64,000 nucleotides of DNA, taken from NCBI GenBank assembly GCA_965217125.1, contig OZ244244.1:1736001-1800000 (forward strand), given 5' to 3'. A model generated the notes under the pieces. That model saw only the letters and a program-made list of their open reading frames with translations, was not told the origin of the DNA and ran no database searches. This document shows, piece after piece, positions 52,293 to 61,077 of the stretch (the first letter of the stretch is position 1; every line of letters begins with the position of its first letter). This DNA comes from JAAOIF01 sp965217125. GTDB taxonomy: Bacteria > Pseudomonadota > Gammaproteobacteria > PS1 > Pseudothioglobaceae. The translations under genes were made by a program, and so were the position numbers.

Positions 52293-53897
52293 ATGATAAC
52301 AGCAACGCATGACGAGCATCATCACGGACCTGAAAAGGGTTTAATGCGATGGGTCAAGACAACCAATCATAAAGACATTGGCTCACTTTATTTGTGGTTT
52401 TCCTTCACTATGTTATTAATAGGAGGTGCTTTTGCAATGGTAATTCGTGCTGAATTACTACACCCAGGTATCCAATATATTGATCCACACTTCTTTAATC
52501 AGATGACAACCATGCACGGTTTAATTATGGTTTTTGGAGCGATTATGCCAGCAATGGTTGGTTTAGGCAACTGGCTAATTCCAATGATGGTTGGCGCGCC
52601 TGATATGGCACTACCAAGAATGAATAACTGGTCTTTTTGGATTTTGCCTTTTGCAGGGATGATTCTGATTAGCACCTTTTTTATGGAAGGCGGTGCGCCA
52701 GCTTTTGGTTGGACTTTCTATGCCCCATTATCAACCACATTTGCACCCGATAGCACAGACTTCTTTATTTTTGCAGTACACCTATTAGGATTTTCATCTA
52801 TTATGGGTGCGATTAATATTATTGCCACAGTGCTTAATATGCGCGCTCCTGAAATGAAGTTAATGGATATGCCATTATTTGTATGGACCTGGTTAATTAC
52901 TTCATTCCTACTAATCGGCGCGATGCCAGTATTAGCAGGTGCTGTTACGATGATGCTTACCGACCGTAACTTTGGCACAACATTTTTTGATGCAACAGGT
53001 GGCGGTGACCCGGTGATGTTTCAGCATATTTTTTGGTTTTTTGGACACCCTGAAGTTTATATTATGATTTTGCCAGCATTCGGGGTTATTTCACATATTA
53101 TTCCAACTTTTGCACGAAAGCCGCTATTTGGCTATGCATCAATGGTCTATGCAGTAGCAGCAATTGCGTTCTTGTCATATATTGTATGGGCACACCATAT
53201 GTTTTTAACAGGTATGCCAGTGGCAGGTGAGTTATATTTTATGTATGCTACTATGTTAATTGCAGTGCCAACAGGGGTTAAGGTCTTTAACTGGGTTGCT
53301 ACCATGTGGAAAGGTTCAATGAGTTTTGAGACTCCAATGCTATGGGCGCTATCATTCATATTTTTATTCACTATTGGTGGCTTCACTGGACTGATGATGG
53401 GTATTGTGCCAGCAGATATTCAATATCATGATACTTATTTTATTGTTGCACACTTCCATTATGTGTTAGTTACAGGCGCACTGTGGGGCATTATTGCTGC
53501 GGTATTTTATTGGTTGCCTAAGTGGACTGGAAAAATGTATAACGAAAAATTAGCAAAAATACATTTTTGGTGGGCGGTTATTTCGGTAAATGTTTTGTTC
53601 TTCCCTCAGCACTTTTTAGGTCTTGCAGGTATGCCGCGCCGTATCCCTGATTATGCGTTGCAGTTTGCAGACTTTAATATGATTTCTTCATTGGGCGGCT
53701 TTGCTTTTGGCGCATCGTTCATTTTATTAACCTACATTGTAGTTGATTGTATTCGTAACGGCAAGCCAGTTGAGGCGCGTCCTTGGGAAAGTGCAAAAGG
53801 CTTGGAATGGACACTATCTTCGCCAGCGCCTTACCATAGTTTTAATGAAGCGCCAAGCAGAGAGTTGATTGAGCAAGAATCTCAACATTCAGCATAA
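52293..53897 (+). CDS. coxA: Cytochrome c oxidase subunit I
   Basis: Catalytic subunit of the aa3-type, proton-pumping oxidase. Twelve membrane helices; haem a ligand histidine in MTTMHGLIMVF; CuB ligands in WFFGHPEVYIMILP (with the cross-linked Tyr) and WAHHMF; haem a3 and a ligands in HFHYVLVTG. The D-channel and K-channel are consistent with type A. Length 534 is normal. An AAGGAG site precedes the ATG. Confidence 0.97.
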   Translation: MITATHDEHHHGPEKGLMRWVKTTNHKDIGSLYLWFSFTMLLIGGAFAMVIRAELLHPGIQYIDPHFFNQMTTMHGLIMVFGAIMPAMVGLGNWLIPMMVGAPDMALPRMNNWSFWILPFAGMILISTFFMEGGAPAFGWTFYAPLSTTFAPDSTDFFIFAVHLLGFSSIMGAINIIATVLNMRAPEMKLMDMPLFVWTWLITSFLLIGAMPVLAGAVTMMLTDRNFGTTFFDATGGGDPVMFQHIFWFFGHPEVYIMILPAFGVISHIIPTFARKPLFGYASMVYAVAAIAFLSYIVWAHHMFLTGMPVAGELYFMYATMLIAVPTGVKVFNWVATMWKGSMSFETPMLWALSFIFLFTIGGFTGLMMGIVPADIQYHDTYFIVAHFHYVLVTGALWGIIAAVFYWLPKWTGKMYNEKLAKIHFWWAVISVNVLFFPQHFLGLAGMPRRIPDYALQFADFNMISSLGGFAFGASFILLTYIVVDCIRNGKPVEARPWESAKGLEWTLSSPAPYHSFNEAPSRELIEQESQHSA

Positions 53898-53917
53898 TAG
53901 GATTTGAGTTTGTAATA

Positions 53918-54028
53918 ATGTCAAAGGCTCGTCAAAATAGCAACAAAGGCGCTATAGTTACAGCGGTAATCGTAGGCGCTATAGCAATAGGGGTATTTGT
54001 AGCGACCATTATGCTTTACGGCAATTAA
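53918..54028 (+). CDS. 36-residue membrane peptide in the cox operon
   Basis: A short open frame, MSKARQNSNK followed by a hydrophobic stretch (GAIVTAVIVGAIAIGVFVAT) and IMLYGN. It fits the tiny 'cytochrome oxidase small assembly protein' often found between coxA and ctaG: basic head, one membrane helix. It ends 1 bp before the ctaG ATG. Position, coding-like composition and tight spacing support it; expression is not shown. Confidence 0.65.
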   Translation: MSKARQNSNKGAIVTAVIVGAIAIGVFVATIMLYGN

Positions 54029-54029
54029 T

Positions 54030-54554
54030 ATGAAAAAAAATAAAAAAATAAGCAAAAAGTTTTGGATAAAGTTAGTCTCAGCGCCAATATTGATGTTTGC
54101 TTTTGCTTTTGCCCTAGTGCCTATTTACGATGTATTGTGTGAGATTACGGGGTTTAACGGCACAACAGGCAGAGTTCAAAACGAAGTGCAATATGTGGTT
54201 GATGAAAATCGCAAAGTTGAGGTTAGTTTTTTTGCCGCAACTTCGCCGGGTTTTCCAGTGCAGTTTGGACCTAAGGTGAGCTCAATGGAAGTAGTGCCGG
54301 GTAAATTTTATACTACCAACTACATTGCCAAGAATAACACCGATGAAGTGGTGATTGGACAGGCAATTCCGAGTGTTGCACCTACGGATGCAGCACTACA
54401 TTTTAAGAAATTAGAATGTTTTTGTTTTAATAAGCAAGTATTCAAGCCACACGAAGAGTTGGAAATGACACTGAGGTTTGTGGTTGAACCTGCTTTGGAC
54501 AAGGGTATAGAGGATATTAGTTTATCCTATAATTTTTTTAAACTTGAAGGTTAA
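54030..54554 (+). CDS. ctaG: Cytochrome c oxidase assembly protein CtaG/Cox11
   Basis: Cox11 inserts copper into the CuB site of subunit I. One N-terminal membrane helix, then a periplasmic immunoglobulin-like domain with the copper-binding CFCFNKQ and the VPIYDVLCEITGFNG signature near the membrane. Length (174) is standard. It lies between the 36-aa frame and coxC, as usual in proteobacterial aa3 clusters. Confidence 0.95.
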   Translation: MKKNKKISKKFWIKLVSAPILMFAFAFALVPIYDVLCEITGFNGTTGRVQNEVQYVVDENRKVEVSFFAATSPGFPVQFGPKVSSMEVVPGKFYTTNYIAKNNTDEVVIGQAIPSVAPTDAALHFKKLECFCFNKQVFKPHEELEMTLRFVVEPALDKGIEDISLSYNFFKLEG

Positions 54555-54576
54555 TTTTAGTTAAGAGAGAGGGAAT

Positions 54577-55461
54577 ATGAGCAACGAAAAATACTACATA
54601 CCAAATGGCACTTACTGGCCAATCATTGGCTCAATCGGCATCACAACATTATTTGTGGGTTTTGCTAATCAAATGCACGGCGTAGAATGGGGCGGGTCTT
54701 TGATGGGCTTAGGCTTTGCTATTATTATTTTTATGCTGTTTGGCTGGCTTGGTCAAGTTGTTAATGAAAGCACTAATGGCGCTTATAACGCACAGGTTGA
54801 TCGTTCATTCCGTTGGGGTATGAGTTGGTTTATTTTTTCTGAAGTGATGTTTTTTGCAGCATTCTTTGGCGCACTGTTATATGCCAGACAGCTTTCAGTG
54901 CCGTGGTTAGGCGGTGAAGGCAACAATATTTTTACACCTGATTTATGGAATGGTTTTAGTGCCACTTGGCAGCAAATTGCCTTTAGCACTCCAGGCGCTG
55001 AATTGCAATCAGGCACGATAGTATCAGTGCCAGTAAAGTTAGTTAATACTTGGGGTTTGCCAGCACTCAACACAGCATTATTACTACTCTCAGGCGTTAC
55101 CATAACATTTGCACACCACGCCCTACGCGCCGGGCATCGTCAGCAAATTATTGGCTGGTTAGTGGCAACAATTGTCTTAGGTGTTGCTTTCTTAGGTTTT
55201 CAAATCGCCGAATATGGGCATGCTTATGCAGACGGGCTTAAATTGACTTCTGGCATTTATGGCTCAACTTTTTATATGCTAACCGGTTTTCATGGCTTTC
55301 ATGTAACCGTTGGTGCGATTATGCTCGCGGTGATTTTATACCGCGTTCAAAAAGGCCATTTTAGTGCAGACAGCCATTTTGGTTTTGAAGGCGTTGCTTG
55401 GTATTGGCACTTCGTAGATGTAGTTTGGTTAGGGCTTTTCGTTTTTGTCTATTGGCTGTAA
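54577..55461 (+). CDS. coxC: Cytochrome c oxidase subunit III
   Basis: Seven-helix subunit that stabilises the oxidase core and proton uptake. Typical parts: RWGMSWFIFSEVMFFAAFFGALLY, ITFAHHALRAGHR, FYMLTGFHGFHVTVGAIML and the end WYWHFVDVVWLGLFVFVYWL. Length 294 fits the long proteobacterial type. A GAGAGGG site precedes the ATG. An 82-bp gap with no clear terminator separates it from the next gene. Confidence 0.96.
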   Translation: MSNEKYYIPNGTYWPIIGSIGITTLFVGFANQMHGVEWGGSLMGLGFAIIIFMLFGWLGQVVNESTNGAYNAQVDRSFRWGMSWFIFSEVMFFAAFFGALLYARQLSVPWLGGEGNNIFTPDLWNGFSATWQQIAFSTPGAELQSGTIVSVPVKLVNTWGLPALNTALLLLSGVTITFAHHALRAGHRQQIIGWLVATIVLGVAFLGFQIAEYGHAYADGLKLTSGIYGSTFYMLTGFHGFHVTVGAIMLAVILYRVQKGHFSADSHFGFEGVAWYWHFVDVVWLGLFVFVYWL

Positions 55462-55543
55462 GGGCGACTTTTTACCGTCTTGTAAATCCAGCAAAAATTA
55501 GACTCCCTTAATTGGGGTTTTATAGAAAAAATTAACGGTTGCT

Positions 55544-55771
55544 ATGACTGAATTTTTTATTGTAATTATCATTATTGCTATCTTAATGGCTCTGGGTTTT
55601 GGGCTGATTGGTATGATTAGAGGTGGCAGGCAAGGCTCTGATAAGATATTTAAATCGCTGGTAATGCGGGTAGCATTATCGGTATTGTTGTTTTTATTGG
55701 TATTATTTGCTGGCTATATGGGCTGGATTGAACCGAACATAGTAATATTAGATGCGCCGCCTCAATCATAA
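55544..55771 (+). CDS. DUF2909 twin transmembrane protein
   Basis: 75 residues with two membrane helices (about 4-25 and 43-65) joined by a basic loop (RGGRQGSDKIFKSL). This matches DUF2909 ('twin transmembrane protein'), commonly between coxC and the SURF1 gene in gammaproteobacteria. Function unknown but context points to oxidase assembly. Its 3' end overlaps the SURF1 start by 20 bp. Confidence 0.8.
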   Translation: MTEFFIVIIIIAILMALGFGLIGMIRGGRQGSDKIFKSLVMRVALSVLLFLLVLFAGYMGWIEPNIVILDAPPQS

Positions 55772-56450
55772 TCTCATCCTGCCTGCGGTTTTAATAGCAC
55801 TGACTTTGTGGGTGTTATTATCCTTAGGTTTTTGGCAATTAGAGCGCGCTGATGAAAAACGCAGGATTGAAAATCAGGTTATTAAGGCTCAACATAGCCC
55901 CGTCAAAATAGTCACACAAGTTGATGAAATACTTGATAAAGAGTATTATCAGGTATTGCTTGAGGGTCGTTATGATAGTGGCAAGCAATTTATTTACGAT
56001 AATCAAATCGTTCAGGGTAATGCTGGTTATTATGTACTTACGCCTTTTGTTTTAGCAAACAAAACTGCTATTTTAGTCAATAGGGGCTTTGTGCCTTGGC
56101 ATGGCAATCGTGATAAGTTAGTTGATATTGATATTGAGAATAATAAAAGTGTGATTAAAGTTTCACTCATCAAACCTAAACAACGGATTGAGCTTAAACA
56201 ACAAAATCTTGGCACAAGTTTTCCGATGCTGATTCAATCATTGGATTTAACACGGCTTTCGCAATTAGCAGATTATCAATTTATGCCAATGCTGGCGCAA
56301 TTAGATGTGCAAGCCGATAATGGTTTTTACCGAAAATGGCAGCCTTTTTATGGCTCTGTTGATAAGCACTTAGGTTATGCCCTACAGTGGTTTTTGATGG
56401 CATTTGTGTTGTTTTTGATTGCAGCACGCTTATTATTTAAATCAAAATAG
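55752..56450 (+). CDS. SURF1-family oxidase assembly protein
   Basis: SURF1 (Shy1) proteins help place haem A in subunit I. Two membrane helices at the two ends flank a periplasmic domain. GFWQLERADEKR follows the first helix and LGYALQWFLMAFVLF forms the last, both hallmark segments. Length (232) is usual. It closes the cox operon and abuts the convergent mfd gene with no spacer. Confidence 0.92.
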   Translation: MRRLNHNLILPAVLIALTLWVLLSLGFWQLERADEKRRIENQVIKAQHSPVKIVTQVDEILDKEYYQVLLEGRYDSGKQFIYDNQIVQGNAGYYVLTPFVLANKTAILVNRGFVPWHGNRDKLVDIDIENNKSVIKVSLIKPKQRIELKQQNLGTSFPMLIQSLDLTRLSQLADYQFMPMLAQLDVQADNGFYRKWQPFYGSVDKHLGYALQWFLMAFVLFLIAARLLFKSK

Positions 56451-59400
56451 TTAATTTTTGAGGGTTTTCAGTAAGTCATATAAGCATTCAATACGCTGAA
56501 TATCTTCAGGCATTGCTTGTTTGATTATTAGCTTATTTTGAGCTTTTAATTGATAAATTGAGGGTTGTTTTTGTATCAATTCGATAATTTTACTTGGCTC
56601 AAAGTTGGTTTTATCAGCAAAAGTTAAGTGCGCTTTATCATCATATAGGCTAATTTTATCAACCCCGATTATTTCAGCCAGCAACTTTAGGCTGGTCGCT
56701 GAAAACAGGTTTTTAACCGCATCAGGCAACAAGCCAAAACGGTCAATCATTTCGATTTTTAAGTCTTTAAGCTCATCATTATTTTTAGCATTAGCGATAC
56801 GCTTGTATAACACTAAACGCTCGTGTACATCAATTAGATAGGTCTGTGGAATAATGCAAGCAAGCCCAGTGTCAATTTGGATTTCATGATTGATTGCCTC
56901 ATCTAAATTGATTTTTTTGCCAGCACGCATCGCCTCAATAGTGCGCTTGAGCAAGTCATAGTAAAGATTAAAACCAATATCAGTAATTTTGCCTGATTGA
57001 TTATCACCAAGCAAATCACCCGCACCACGAATTTCAAGGTCATGGTTGGCAAGCATAAAACCAGCGCCAAGCTCTTCTAAAGATTCAATCGCATCAAGGC
57101 GTTTTTTAGCATTGGCACTCAATGACTGATGCGATTTAATCACTAAATAAGCATAAGCTCGGTGGTGCGAACGCCCAACTCGACCACGCAATTGGTGTAG
57201 TTGCGCCATGCCAAAATTTTGCGCATTATTAATAATAATGGTATTGGCATTGGGAATATCAATACCAGTTTCGATGATGGTGGTGCATACCAAAATTTGA
57301 AATCTCCCGTGGTAAAAATCACCCATAATCCGTTCTAATTCGATGTTTGGCATTTGTCCGTGGGCGATACGCACTTTAACATTTGCTATCAGCGATTTAA
57401 GATTTTCTGCCATATTATCGATGGAGTCAATATCATTGTGCACAACGAATATTTGCCCGCCACGGTGTAACTCTCTGGAGCAGGCCTCAATAATGGTATC
57501 ATCGTCCCAAACATTGACAAAAGTTTGGATGGCACTTCGTCCTTTAGGCGGCGTGGCAATAATAGATAATTCACGCAACGAACCAAGCGCCATATTAAGT
57601 GTGCGCGGAATCGGCGTGGCAGTCATGGTTAGAATATCACTTTGCCCCCTTAACTTTTTTAAGCTTTCTTTTTGCTTAACCCCAAATCGATGTTCTTCAT
57701 CAATAATCACCAAGCCCAAATTCTTATATTTGATGCCAGCCTGAATCAGTTTATGCGTGCCAATCACAATGTCAATTGTGCCATTTAGTAATTGTTGTTT
57801 GATTTGTGTTTGTTGTTTTGTGGTTTGAAAACGCGACAGAGCGGCGATGTTAATCGGATAATTAACAAAGCGATCAACAAAAGACTGATGGTGCTGGCTT
57901 GTTAATAATGTTGTTGGCACCAAAATTGCCACTTGTTTGCCTGCTTCCGCCGCTAAAAATGCCGCACGCATGGCAATTTCTGTTTTGCCAAAACCCACAT
58001 CTCCACACACTAAACGATCCATCGGTTTGTGCGACTGCATATCAGCCAATACCTCGCCCATGGTTTTGAGTTGGTCGGGGGTTTCTTCAAACGCAAAGTT
58101 GCTAATAAACGAGCTATAGGAATCGCTTGGCTCAGGGAAGGCAAACCCTTGTTTTGATTGTCGCTTAGCATAAATTTCTAATAATTCAGCAGCAATATCA
58201 TACAAAGCCTCACGCGCTTTTTGTTTGGCCTTACTCCACTGATTAGTGCCGAGTTTGTGTAAGGGGGCATTTTCAACGGACGCACTAGAATAACGAGAAA
58301 TTAAATTAAGTGAGGTCATTGGCACCATAAGTTTGGCGTTATTGGCATATTTCAACATCAAAAAATCTTGTGCAAGTCCATCAAATGTTTGGGTTTTTAA
58401 ACCCAGATAGCGTCCAACTCCATAGCCCTCATGCACAATCGGGTCGCCAATTTGAATCTCCACCAAGCTTTTAATCGCCTCATCAAAGTCTCTGTGTTTA
58501 GCGCGTCTTCGTCTTTGCTGTTTGACCACATCCGCACCAAACAGATTAACTTCGGTAACAACAGCAAGCTGCTCGGTTAGCAATCCATCGCTGAGATTAG
58601 CATTGGCAATACACAATTTTTGTTGGTTTTGAATGAAGTCTTGCCAATTTTCAACCGTGCTTATGGTCAAATCGTGATTGCTAAGCAAATCACTCAGCAC
58701 GCTTTGGCGACCTTTGGATTCACAGATGATGAGTATTCTGCCGGCAAATTTTTTGGCAAAATTTAAAAATTTGCCAAGCGGATTTTTGACTTGTGTGTCA
58801 ATGCCAAGAGGTGGTAATAATTTGCTGGGGAAGTTTAACCCCTGTTTGTTGTTTTGAATTTTTGCACTGCCAAGCACTAACTGTTGATGTGCTTTGAGCT
58901 CGGTAAATAACTGTTCTTTATTTAAAAATACTTGGTTAATTGCTAACGGTGGTCTGTTTAAATCGCTGCTAGCTTGCAGGTGTCGTGCTTTGATTTGCTC
59001 AAAATTTGCATCTACCAATGCGCTAAATCCTTGCTGCGTGGCAATAATTGTGTTATCTGGCAGGTAGTCAAACAAAGTGTTAGTATGGGTGAAAAATAGC
59101 GATAAATAAAACTCAATGCCGCCAGGCAGGCGAGAATTGCCCACCTCAGTAACAATAAAATCATCAGTATTGTTAAATAATTTGAGATAATTAGTTTTAA
59201 AAGTTTCGATACTATTTTGGTCGGTGGCAAATTCTCTGGCAGGCAGCAGTGAGATTTTATCTGTGCTCTCAATTGAGCGCTGGGTTAAGGTGTTAAAGCG
59301 GCGAATCGATTCTATTTCTTGGTCAAATAAATCAAGTCGGTAGGGCGATTTAGCGCCCATGGGGTAGAGGTCAATCAATGAGCCTTTAATATTAAATTCA

Positions 59401-59900
59401 CCATGTTCCATCACAGTATTAACGCGGTGATAGCCAATTTTTAACAGCCTTTCAGTAAAAGTTTGAATGTCAATTTGAGTGCCGATTTGTAGATTAAAAC
59501 TGTATTGCTGGCTAAATTCTAAGGGGCATAATTGCTGTGATAGCGACTCCAAAGTGGTAATAACAATGCCTTGTTTTAAATCCGCTAACTTGGAAAGCGT
59601 CCCAAGCCGATTAGAAGTAATATCTGGATGCGGTGAAAAATGATCAAACGCCAGCACCTCCCAGTTATCAAAGCTTAGAATATCGAACTTGTCGTTATCA
59701 GCCGACTTAGTTTTATAAAATTCAAGTGATTTAAGCAATTGGTGGTAATGGGAAATATCGTTGGCAATGAGCAAAACTACTTGATTTTGTTGCTGGCTAA
59801 ATTCAACTAAGGCAAGTGCTTGTGCGCTACCGTAAAGCGACCCCCAATATTGCTTTTGTCCTGATTGAAAAGGCGCGTCCTGCGGATAAAATTGCTGCAT
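56451..59900 (-). CDS. mfd: Transcription-repair coupling factor
   Basis: Mfd releases stalled RNA polymerase and recruits UvrA to lesions in the transcribed strand. It has an N-terminal UvrB-like domain, an RNA-polymerase-interaction region (about residues 480-560, VGDPIVHEGYGVGRYLG), a RecG-like motor with Walker A GDVGFGKT and DEEHRFG, and the C-terminal TRCF domain. Length 1149 equals E. coli (1148). It ends exactly where the SURF1 gene ends and starts 2 bp after the Maf gene. Confidence 0.97.
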   Translation of the reverse strand: MQQFYPQDAPFQSGQKQYWGSLYGSAQALALVEFSQQQNQVVLLIANDISHYHQLLKSLEFYKTKSADNDKFDILSFDNWEVLAFDHFSPHPDITSNRLGTLSKLADLKQGIVITTLESLSQQLCPLEFSQQYSFNLQIGTQIDIQTFTERLLKIGYHRVNTVMEHGEFNIKGSLIDLYPMGAKSPYRLDLFDQEIESIRRFNTLTQRSIESTDKISLLPAREFATDQNSIETFKTNYLKLFNNTDDFIVTEVGNSRLPGGIEFYLSLFFTHTNTLFDYLPDNTIIATQQGFSALVDANFEQIKARHLQASSDLNRPPLAINQVFLNKEQLFTELKAHQQLVLGSAKIQNNKQGLNFPSKLLPPLGIDTQVKNPLGKFLNFAKKFAGRILIICESKGRQSVLSDLLSNHDLTISTVENWQDFIQNQQKLCIANANLSDGLLTEQLAVVTEVNLFGADVVKQQRRRRAKHRDFDEAIKSLVEIQIGDPIVHEGYGVGRYLGLKTQTFDGLAQDFLMLKYANNAKLMVPMTSLNLISRYSSASVENAPLHKLGTNQWSKAKQKAREALYDIAAELLEIYAKRQSKQGFAFPEPSDSYSSFISNFAFEETPDQLKTMGEVLADMQSHKPMDRLVCGDVGFGKTEIAMRAAFLAAEAGKQVAILVPTTLLTSQHHQSFVDRFVNYPINIAALSRFQTTKQQTQIKQQLLNGTIDIVIGTHKLIQAGIKYKNLGLVIIDEEHRFGVKQKESLKKLRGQSDILTMTATPIPRTLNMALGSLRELSIIATPPKGRSAIQTFVNVWDDDTIIEACSRELHRGGQIFVVHNDIDSIDNMAENLKSLIANVKVRIAHGQMPNIELERIMGDFYHGRFQILVCTTIIETGIDIPNANTIIINNAQNFGMAQLHQLRGRVGRSHHRAYAYLVIKSHQSLSANAKKRLDAIESLEELGAGFMLANHDLEIRGAGDLLGDNQSGKITDIGFNLYYDLLKRTIEAMRAGKKINLDEAINHEIQIDTGLACIIPQTYLIDVHERLVLYKRIANAKNNDELKDLKIEMIDRFGLLPDAVKNLFSATSLKLLAEIIGVDKISLYDDKAHLTFADKTNFEPSKIIELIQKQPSIYQLKAQNKLIIKQAMPEDIQRIECLYDLLKTLKN

Positions 59901-59902
59901 GG

Positions 59903-60481
59903 TTAGCGGCTTAGCACATCAATGCCTTCATATTTGAGCATTTTGATGAGCTGAATCAGTGGCAGTCCGATAAGTGCGTTCGGATCATCGCCTTCTAATC
60001 GTTCAAACAAACCGATGCCGAGCCCTTCTGATTTGAAGCCGCCGGCACAATTGTAAGGCCTCTCTTTTTGTAGATAGCCGTCTATTTGTTTAAGGCTTAG
60101 GGTTTTAAAAACCACTTTAAATGGCTCAACAATAGTTTGTATATTGTCGGTATTTGTATTTAAAAGCGTCAAACTACTAAGAAAAGTTAGAGAATTACCA
60201 GAACTTTGCTTGAGTTGCTGTATGGCGTTTTTGTGCGTGTGTGGTTTGCTTAAAATTTCACCGTCAAGCACTGCTACTTGGTCACAGGCAATAATCAACC
60301 CCTGATGGGTTTTGGCTACTTTTTGCGCCTTTTGTTGTGCCAAACGCCACACCAATTGTTCAGCTGTCTCATTGGCTTGTGGTGATTCATCAATATCAGG
60401 CACTTGCACGCTAAACTCAAGCCCAAGTTTAGCCAACAGTTGTTTTCTAAAAGGTGATGATGAAGCCAGAATTATTGACAT
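59903..60481 (-). CDS. Maf-family nucleotide pyrophosphatase (YceF-like)
   Basis: Maf proteins hydrolyse modified or non-canonical nucleoside triphosphates; the YceF group acts on 7-methyl-GTP. Seen: LASSSPFRKQLLAKLGL at the N-terminus, DIDES, ACDQVAVLDGEIL and AGGFKSEGLGI. The ACDQ and KSEG patterns point to the YceF subgroup, though that needs alignment. The ATG at 60481 is taken; an in-frame TTG lies three codons earlier. Two bases separate it from mfd. Confidence 0.85.
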   Translation of the reverse strand: MSIILASSSPFRKQLLAKLGLEFSVQVPDIDESPQANETAEQLVWRLAQQKAQKVAKTHQGLIIACDQVAVLDGEILSKPHTHKNAIQQLKQSSGNSLTFLSSLTLLNTNTDNIQTIVEPFKVVFKTLSLKQIDGYLQKERPYNCAGGFKSEGLGIGLFERLEGDDPNALIGLPLIQLIKMLKYEGIDVLSR

Positions 60482-60531
60482 TAGAGGCAATAGTATTTGT
60501 AAAATAGGCGTTATTTTACTGTAGATGTTTT

Positions 60532-61062
60532 ATGTGTTTATCAATTATTGTGGCAATGGATAAAAACCAATTGATTGGCAAGAATAACGCCCTGCCTTGG
60601 CATTTGCCCGCTGATTTAGCATATTTTAAGCGAGTAACCACGGGCAAAACAGTTTTGATGGGGAGAAAAACCTACGATTCTATTGGCAAACCTTTATCGA
60701 ATAGAAGGAATATTGTTTTATCAAGAAAACCACAAAACGATTCTAATAATCGTGAAGTTGCTAACAGCATAGGGAAGGCGCTTTATATGTGTAAAAATGA
60801 AGAGGAGGTTATGATTATTGGGGGCATGTCTGTTTATCAGCAATTTTTAACCCCTCCTAAAAATGAAAATGATTTGTTTGGAGCAGAGGACATTCATCTT
60901 ATTGATAGGCTTTATATCACCGAAGTTGGGGGCGAGTTTGTGGGCGATGCGTATTTTCCTAAATTCAATCGGCATGATTTTATTGAAATCAGCCGTGAAT
61001 CATATCAGCCTGATGAGAAAAATATTTATGCTTATAATTTCACTATTTTGCAGCGCAGATAA
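60532..61062 (+). CDS. folA: Dihydrofolate reductase
   Basis: FolA reduces dihydrofolate to tetrahydrofolate with NADPH. Seen: IVAMDKNQLIGKNNALPWHLPADLAYFK, TTGKTVLMGRKTYDSIG, NIVLSRK and VMIIGGMSVYQQF. The 176 residues are slightly longer than E. coli (159) owing to a loop around residues 105-120 (PPKNENDLFGAEDIHL). It converges on gltB with a 15-bp gap. Confidence 0.95.
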   Translation: MCLSIIVAMDKNQLIGKNNALPWHLPADLAYFKRVTTGKTVLMGRKTYDSIGKPLSNRRNIVLSRKPQNDSNNREVANSIGKALYMCKNEEEVMIIGGMSVYQQFLTPPKNENDLFGAEDIHLIDRLYITEVGGEFVGDAYFPKFNRHDFIEISRESYQPDEKNIYAYNFTILQRR

Positions 61063-61077
61063 TCGAGCAAAAATCGC

